11,834 bases of DNA from Nephromyces sp. MM_2019. Lineage: Eukaryota > Apicomplexa > Aconoidasida > Nephromycida. Made by a program: the position numbers and the translations under genes. The stretch spans positions 1 through 11,834 of the forward strand of contig JADHZB010002111.1 in the NCBI GenBank assembly GCA_015657535.1, written 5' to 3'. The notes under the pieces were generated by a model. It was given only the letters and a program-made list of their open reading frames with translations, had not been told where the DNA came from and did no database searches. Shown in pieces: positions 8,061 through 11,834 of the stretch (position 1 is the first letter of the stretch; every line of letters begins with the position of its first letter).

Positions 8061-9445
8061 TAGTGTGTGTGGGCTGTATTTAAGCCAGTTTCAGTTGGCG
8101 TGTGTGTATGAATCTTCTTTCATCGTTCCTTCTCTTTATCCGTTAGACGTGAGAAGAGTAAAGGATGCAGTGCGAAGGAAGTGGAGGTTATAATCTCTCA
8201 AGAACATCCGTTTGCTTCGCTTGATAGACCCTTGCCATTGAGTGATGTTTGCCGGTTAGAGTGTACGTACACTGCCTTTGATAGGCTTGTTGGGATGAAA
8301 TTTTTAAGCTTATTATACTGTGTATATGTGTGTGTATTAGCATGAGCCCAGGTTTCTGATTCCATTCATATATTTTGTGAGTGAGTCGACTACCTGACTT
8401 TCTCGCTGTTTGTGTGTGTTACTGGGCAGTGTGTGTGTTATATGATTGGTTGGGTGTATACGCTTTCTTTTCATGCCACCTTTTGCTGTGTGTGGCAATT
8501 TAGGACTTTGCTTAAGTTACTTTAGAAGCCTTGAAATGGGTTTTTCTGCTATTTTCATCCATTCTTTTCTCTTCTTCTCTTCCGTCTTCCCTCTTGAACT
8601 TTGCCGAACACACACATGCCCCCCTACTCCTCTCCTACTAGGTGTCTCGCTGAGTGCTACGCTGTAGAAAAATCAAACGGTTGGTGTTTGATGAGCAAAA
8701 ATGTAGCCTGTATACGCCCTGAGGCTTCAAAGAATACCATGTGGGCGAAACTACGCTGGAAAAGGAAGATATGACGGCCTTTAGTGATAGGCTCAGCCAC
8801 ACACACATGCAGCCATGCACACACAGCCACACACACGTTGTTAGTGCATCGCTGCACACTATACACACATTAAGCGATAGACCAGAAGGAATGAGCGAGT
8901 GAAAGGGGGGAGTGGGTGTGTATTGATTTGTGATGGTGTGCTCTGCTCAACATGATGGTAGCATTATCACACAGAAGAGCAGTTGAGTATTCGCATGCAC
9001 ACACGCACACACACATAGTTTACACTCGCATATCCATAGAAGCCCATCTATTTTTTCCCAGAAAGCATTAGCACACAAGAGTGATGCGAAGCTGTAGTTC
9101 TGGTCTACATACTAAGCTTTCGCTCGTTGTACTTGAGGAACGGAAGCTCTGTGTGTGCGAAAACCCTATATACTTTAAGTGAATCCTGTGATAGCATGTG
9201 TGTTTGCGTGTGTCTTTTTTGGTGCGTATTGGTGTGTTGCTTTTTGTGTTTCTCTGTGTGTGCTTGTCGGTTTTTTCATGTTTGCGGGATTGTGCGTTAT
9301 AAAATACTTTCTTGTGTGTGTTAAGCAAGAGAAGGTAGGGATTAGTTTCATATATCGCGATTGTTGCTAGGTTGTTAGAAGTCTGATGAAATTTTAGCGG
9401 CTGCTCAACCTTTCACTATAAAGCTTCAGTAGCATATAAACTGCT
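8061..9445. other. Unassigned region, no recognisable gene
   Basis: The sequence is TG-rich at 8060-8110 and 8320-8460, pyrimidine-rich around 8111-8146 ending in TTAG, balanced to about 8300, and CA-rich at 8790-9020. Open stretches with varied composition follow 8147 (+) and lie at 8616-8774 (+, 52 codons from ATG). Neither has a family signature, and the opposite strand is also open at 8638-8868. I cannot call a gene here. Confidence 0.5.
8260..8273. repeat. 14-bp palindrome, GTGTACGTACAC core (copy E)
   Basis: AGTGTAC followed by GTACACT, an exact palindrome one base longer on each side than copy B. A small inverted repeat (GCCT...AGGC) follows at 8274-8286. Confidence 0.85.
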
Positions 9446-9895
9446 CACACACACACACACACACACTCTCTCGCTTCTCGTTCTGAATGTGTGCTTTTGA
9501 AAGGTAATTCTTTCAATGCAAAGTAGCTCGTAAGTTTGATGACTCCTTCGTTGTTGCAGCTGAGAAAGTGCGCTGTCCTCTCGCATATTTGGGTGTACAT
9601 ACAGTGAGTTGATGTGCATACACGCACACGCCTTCTCTGTGGTGGACTGTGAGTTGATGTGCATACACGCACACGCCTTCTCTGTGGTGGACTGTGAGTT
9701 GATGTGCATACACGCACACGCCTTCTCTGTGGTGGACTGTGAGTTGATGTGCACACACACACATCCAGTGTATATACACCGCCAATCGCTCTTTTTCAGA
9801 TGAATTTGTAGAGATTCTTCATCATGTCCTCCGCTTCCTGCAAAGCGTTTTTCAGTAAGAAAGTGTGTGTGAAGCTTAAGTGATGAAATCTGCAT
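9416..9895 (-). CDS. Candidate 159-codon open frame containing three identical 15-residue repeats, doubtful
   Basis: From ATG at 9895 the minus strand is open for 159 codons. It starts with a varied segment (about residues 1-40), passes through three identical copies of a 15-residue unit (STTEKACACMHINSQ), then a second varied segment (MREDSALSQLQQRRSHQTYE), and ends in a Val/Cys run from the CA tract. The 45-bp repeat unit is a multiple of three, so any open frame would persist through it, and the plus strand is also open across the repeat. No family, signal peptide or membrane segment is evident. Coding is possible but weakly supported. Confidence 0.2.
   Translation of the reverse strand: MQISSLKLHTHFLTEKRFAGSGGHDEESLQIHLKKSDWRCIYTGCVCVHINSQSTTEKACACMHINSQSTTEKACACMHINSQSTTEKACACMHINSLYVHPNMREDSALSQLQQRRSHQTYELLCIERITFQKHTFRTRSERVCVCVCVSSLYATEAL
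9446..9466. repeat. (CA)n microsatellite, 21 bp
   Basis: Uninterrupted CA alternation flanked by TGCT and TCTCTC. Confidence 0.95.
9593..9604. repeat. Partial relative of the palindrome family, GTGTACATACAG
   Basis: It shares GTGTAC and ACA with the full family but the halves do not pair completely. It abuts the left end of the 45-bp tandem repeat. Confidence 0.35.
9604..9753. repeat. 45-bp tandem repeat, three identical copies plus a 15-bp partial
   Basis: Copies start at 9604, 9649 and 9694 and are identical over 45 bases, from GTGAGTTGATG to GTGGTGGACT. A fourth copy beginning at 9739 matches for 15 bases (GTGAGTTGATGTGCA) before running into CA repeats. Perfect identity implies recent expansion or homogenisation. 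Confidence 0.95.
9768..9779. repeat. 12-bp palindrome GTGTATATACAC (copy F)
   Basis: Identical to the copy at 7399-7410. It lies 15 bases beyond the end of the 45-bp repeat array and is followed by a pyrimidine-rich stretch ending in CAG at 9797-9799. Confidence 0.8.
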
Positions 9896-9921
9896 CCCTT
9901 ACTTTGATCGAGGTAGCTGCC

Positions 9922-9993
9922 GTGTGATTTTTTTCTATGGAAGGGCATGTGTGTGTGCTTATTTATGTGTGTGATTTTTTTTCTATGGAAAGG
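9922..9993. repeat. Direct repeat pair GTGTGAT(T)nCTATGGAARG
   Basis: GTGTGA, a T-run, then CTATGGAA occurs at 9922-9944 (seven T) and 9969-9993 (eight T), 47 bases apart. It looks like a local duplication with T-run slippage. Confidence 0.75.
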
Positions 9994-10365
9994 TGAGGGT
10001 GTGTGTGTGGGTCCGATATCACGCTGATTTCATATCTCTGCGAGTGAACAAAGACAAACAAAAGCTTGATTCGGCCCTTTATTTGGGGAAAGAGATGCAA
10101 TCACACAGACACACAGAGATGCACAATCATACAGATATGCACACACACGGATCTGTTGAATTCGGGTCTTTCTTTAAGGGGGCAGATGCAGACGCACACA
10201 AGCCAGATTCCTCCCTTTCTTCAGGGTGAACAGACACACACACACACACATCAGTTAGGTGGCATTCAGGCAGAGCATCTAAAGTGTTTAGTTATCGCCT
10301 GAAAATACCATACTTTCCGTTAGCTCTTACTTTCCACAAGGTTTTATACCCGTAGATATTCTATT
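9994..10365. other. Unassigned region with a CA-rich plus-strand open frame
   Basis: The frame 9993-10229 (+) contains a varied stretch (HADFISLRVNKDKQKLDSAL) followed by His/Thr from CA codons and ends in TGA. No domain is recognised, and support for coding is weak. A 17-bp CA tract lies at 10234-10250. Confidence 0.4.
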
Positions 10366-10391
10366 TATGCCGGTGTATGTACACCGGCATA
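10366..10391. repeat. 26-bp near-perfect palindrome (copy G)
   Basis: TATGCCGGTGTA, a two-base TG centre, then TACACCGGCATA; the 12-bp arms are exact reverse complements. The inner part matches the GTGTAYRTACAC family, but the outer arms are unique to this copy. It is the longest stem in the family. Confidence 0.85.
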
Positions 10392-10959
10392 CAATATTAA
10401 TATAGACTTAAGCACAGTTGCTAGCCTTAAACACTAATTAATCGTATATTATTCGCGCCCGCAATGTCTTACTCTGTGCTTGTGAGTGTGTGTGCGCGTG
10501 TGTGTATGCATGTGCGTGTGTGCGCATTCTACTGTGTGTATGCATACTCATTTGTGTGGGTGTATGCGCATGTGTGCGTGTGCGTGTTTTCCTGCGTTTC
10601 TGCGTGTGGGTGTGTGTATTGGCGATTATATGCTGTGTGAAGATCCACGTAGCGTAAAGCTTTCAAAAGTCATACTATAACTCTAGCAGCACACAAAGAC
10701 TCTCTACCTACATACAGGCGCCTCGTATAGCCGGAGCAGGTAGGAAGGCAGTGCTATACGCTGCTGACATGTAGGTGTATGGTGTGCGAACGAGTCTGCA
10801 GGGTTTAACTTGCATGTGAAACTGAAAGGATGTGTGCGTGGGCGTGTATGTGCGTGTGCTAGACTGTGTGCGTTGGATACACTCCAAAGCGTAAATGAGA
10901 GTGTGTGTGTCTGTTGGATGCACACCAAAACTTAAAGGCATTGAATATTCCCCACAGTC
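10392..10959. other. Unassigned TG-rich region
   Basis: The sequence is AT-rich around 10392-10460, then TG-rich to 10620, mixed to 10820 and TG-rich again. Opposite-strand frames at 10704-10941 are Thr/His-rich. No gene family is seen. Confidence 0.55.

Positions 10960-11044
<85 letters not shown>
10960..11044. repeat. Compound (TA)n(TG)n microsatellite
   Basis: About seven TA units are followed by 35 GT units. Similar C-rich AGTC/AGTCT words flank it on both sides (around 10950-10960 and 11056-11068), suggesting the tract grew inside a small duplication. Confidence 0.92.
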
Positions 11045-11046
<2 letters not shown>

Positions 11047-11787
11047 TTTGGATATCCCCCCCCAGTCAATATTCGTGTGTGCGTGTGCGGATTGCGCAGA
11101 GCAGATAGTCTGCAGTTATCTTCTGTTTGCTTAGCCAGCATTCATAGTCTTTTCATACTCCACTGCTCCAACGTCCGACATCAGGCAGCCACTTATCACA
11201 ATCCTGTAGAGCATTCACACTGTTTGTTGTGTGTGTGTGCTTGTGGAAGAGCAAGTTTTGGAGGCAGAGAAACTGATGTGTGTGCTCTTGCTGGTTGGCG
11301 TATTGTGTGTGCGTCCTCATATGTGTAGGTGTGTGCTCATTTTTTCGTGCTCGTGTTTGCGTGTGTGTTTGTACTTATTTGGGTTTTAGTGCTTATATCT
11401 ATAGATGTTTTCATGGATTCTCCAAGCGTCACTTTGTGTGTGTGTGCGAGCAGGTGCATGAGTAAGAGGCTAGTGGTGTATGGGCACCCATTGAACAAAT
11501 CAACGACTCTCTCGTGTAGTTCTTCCAGTCTCTGCGAAATTTAAGCTTCGCTATTGAGTATACTATCAAGCTCACACATGGAGCAGCACAATCTCTGCAC
11601 TCAGTACATCAAATCGTCTCTGAGTAAAGGCAGCACATCAACACACGCACACACACACCAAGTTCGCTATACAGTACCTTTACGTTGGGTGGAGGGCAAT
11701 GCTCTGGATCGTGTACGGAATCCCTGAGTGGATAAAACATTTCAAAACGCATACAAACACAGATATTCAGCTTCTATTACGCAGGAG
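11045..11787. other. Unassigned region, TG-rich then balanced then CA-rich
   Basis: Bases 11220-11460 are TG-rich and 11640-11660 CA-rich. Between 11465 and 11787 the composition is more balanced, and several plus-strand frames are open for 40-60 codons, including an ATG-started 49-codon frame at 11578-11727 and a varied open stretch from about 11661 into the palindrome. More than one frame is open over the same bases, so none can be called as coding from sequence alone. Confidence 0.45.
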
Positions 11788-11799
11788 GTGTACGTACAC
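11788..11799. repeat. 12-bp palindrome GTGTACGTACAC (copy H)
   Basis: An exact copy of the 12-bp core seen at 137, 6114 and 8261, close to the right edge of the window. The flanks do not pair. Confidence 0.85.
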
Positions 11800-11834
11800 T
11801 AGCAATCACTTTGAGAAAAAATAATCCACACACA

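Noticed and set aside
8616..8774. 52-codon plus-strand gene
   Set aside because: The peptide is varied, but the opposite strand is also open over the same bases, no family is recognised and length alone is not significant.
9604..9753. CRISPR array
   Set aside because: The 45-bp copies are directly adjacent with no spacers, and the sequence context is eukaryotic.
10706..10748. tRNA-like or other structured RNA around the CTACCT...AGGTAG inverted repeat
   Set aside because: The arms are only six bases with a long loop, and there is no T-loop or anticodon-arm pattern.
10895..11134. Val-Cys repeat open frames over the (TG)n tract
   Set aside because: Pure dinucleotide repeat translation, open in several frames at once.

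Overview
The window looks like nuclear DNA from a eukaryote, most likely a protist, but the lineage cannot be named from sequence alone. The evidence is a eukaryotic-style folate enzyme gene with long low-complexity insertions and an ACCATGG-type start context, very low gene density, and abundant TG/CA microsatellites. There is no operon structure, no Shine-Dalgarno pattern, and no tRNA or rRNA gene that I could recognise.

Layout. Bases 1-1230 are unassigned TG/CA-rich sequence with one 22-bp perfect palindrome. Bases 1274-2518 (minus strand) carry the only confident gene, an intact intronless bifunctional methylenetetrahydrofolate dehydrogenase/cyclohydrolase (FolD/MTHFD type). It has a ~100-residue Ser/Thr/Pro-rich insertion, and a G-quadruplex-type G-rich tract lies just past its stop. 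Its 5' flank (2561-2764) is a degenerate repeat array containing three copies of GTATACTCTCTT. Bases 2809-3070 hold a Lys/Glu-rich exon-like block on the plus strand that is broken by in-frame TAA/TAG codons. A small Lys/Glu-rich open frame lies on the minus strand at 4790-4942.

From about 3.1 kb to the right edge I recognise no protein family. This part is dominated by TG-rich DNA on the plus strand with shorter CA-rich blocks. It contains a (TG)57 tract nested in a ~37-bp degenerate minisatellite (7627-8060), a perfect 45-bp tandem repeat (9604-9753), a compound (TA)n(TG)n tract (10960-11044) and several short open frames of doubtful status.

The most unusual signal is a dispersed family of short palindromes built on GTGTAYRTACAC, near 142, 6120, 6495, 7404, 8266, 9773, 10378 and 11793, plus weaker relatives. 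The 12-mer GTGTACGTACAC alone occurs four times. In three copies the palindrome extends to 22-26 bp with different arm sequences that still pair, so the symmetry appears to be preserved rather than only the sequence. I cannot say what these elements do. No functional system linking several genes is visible: the one sure gene is a housekeeping one-carbon enzyme.
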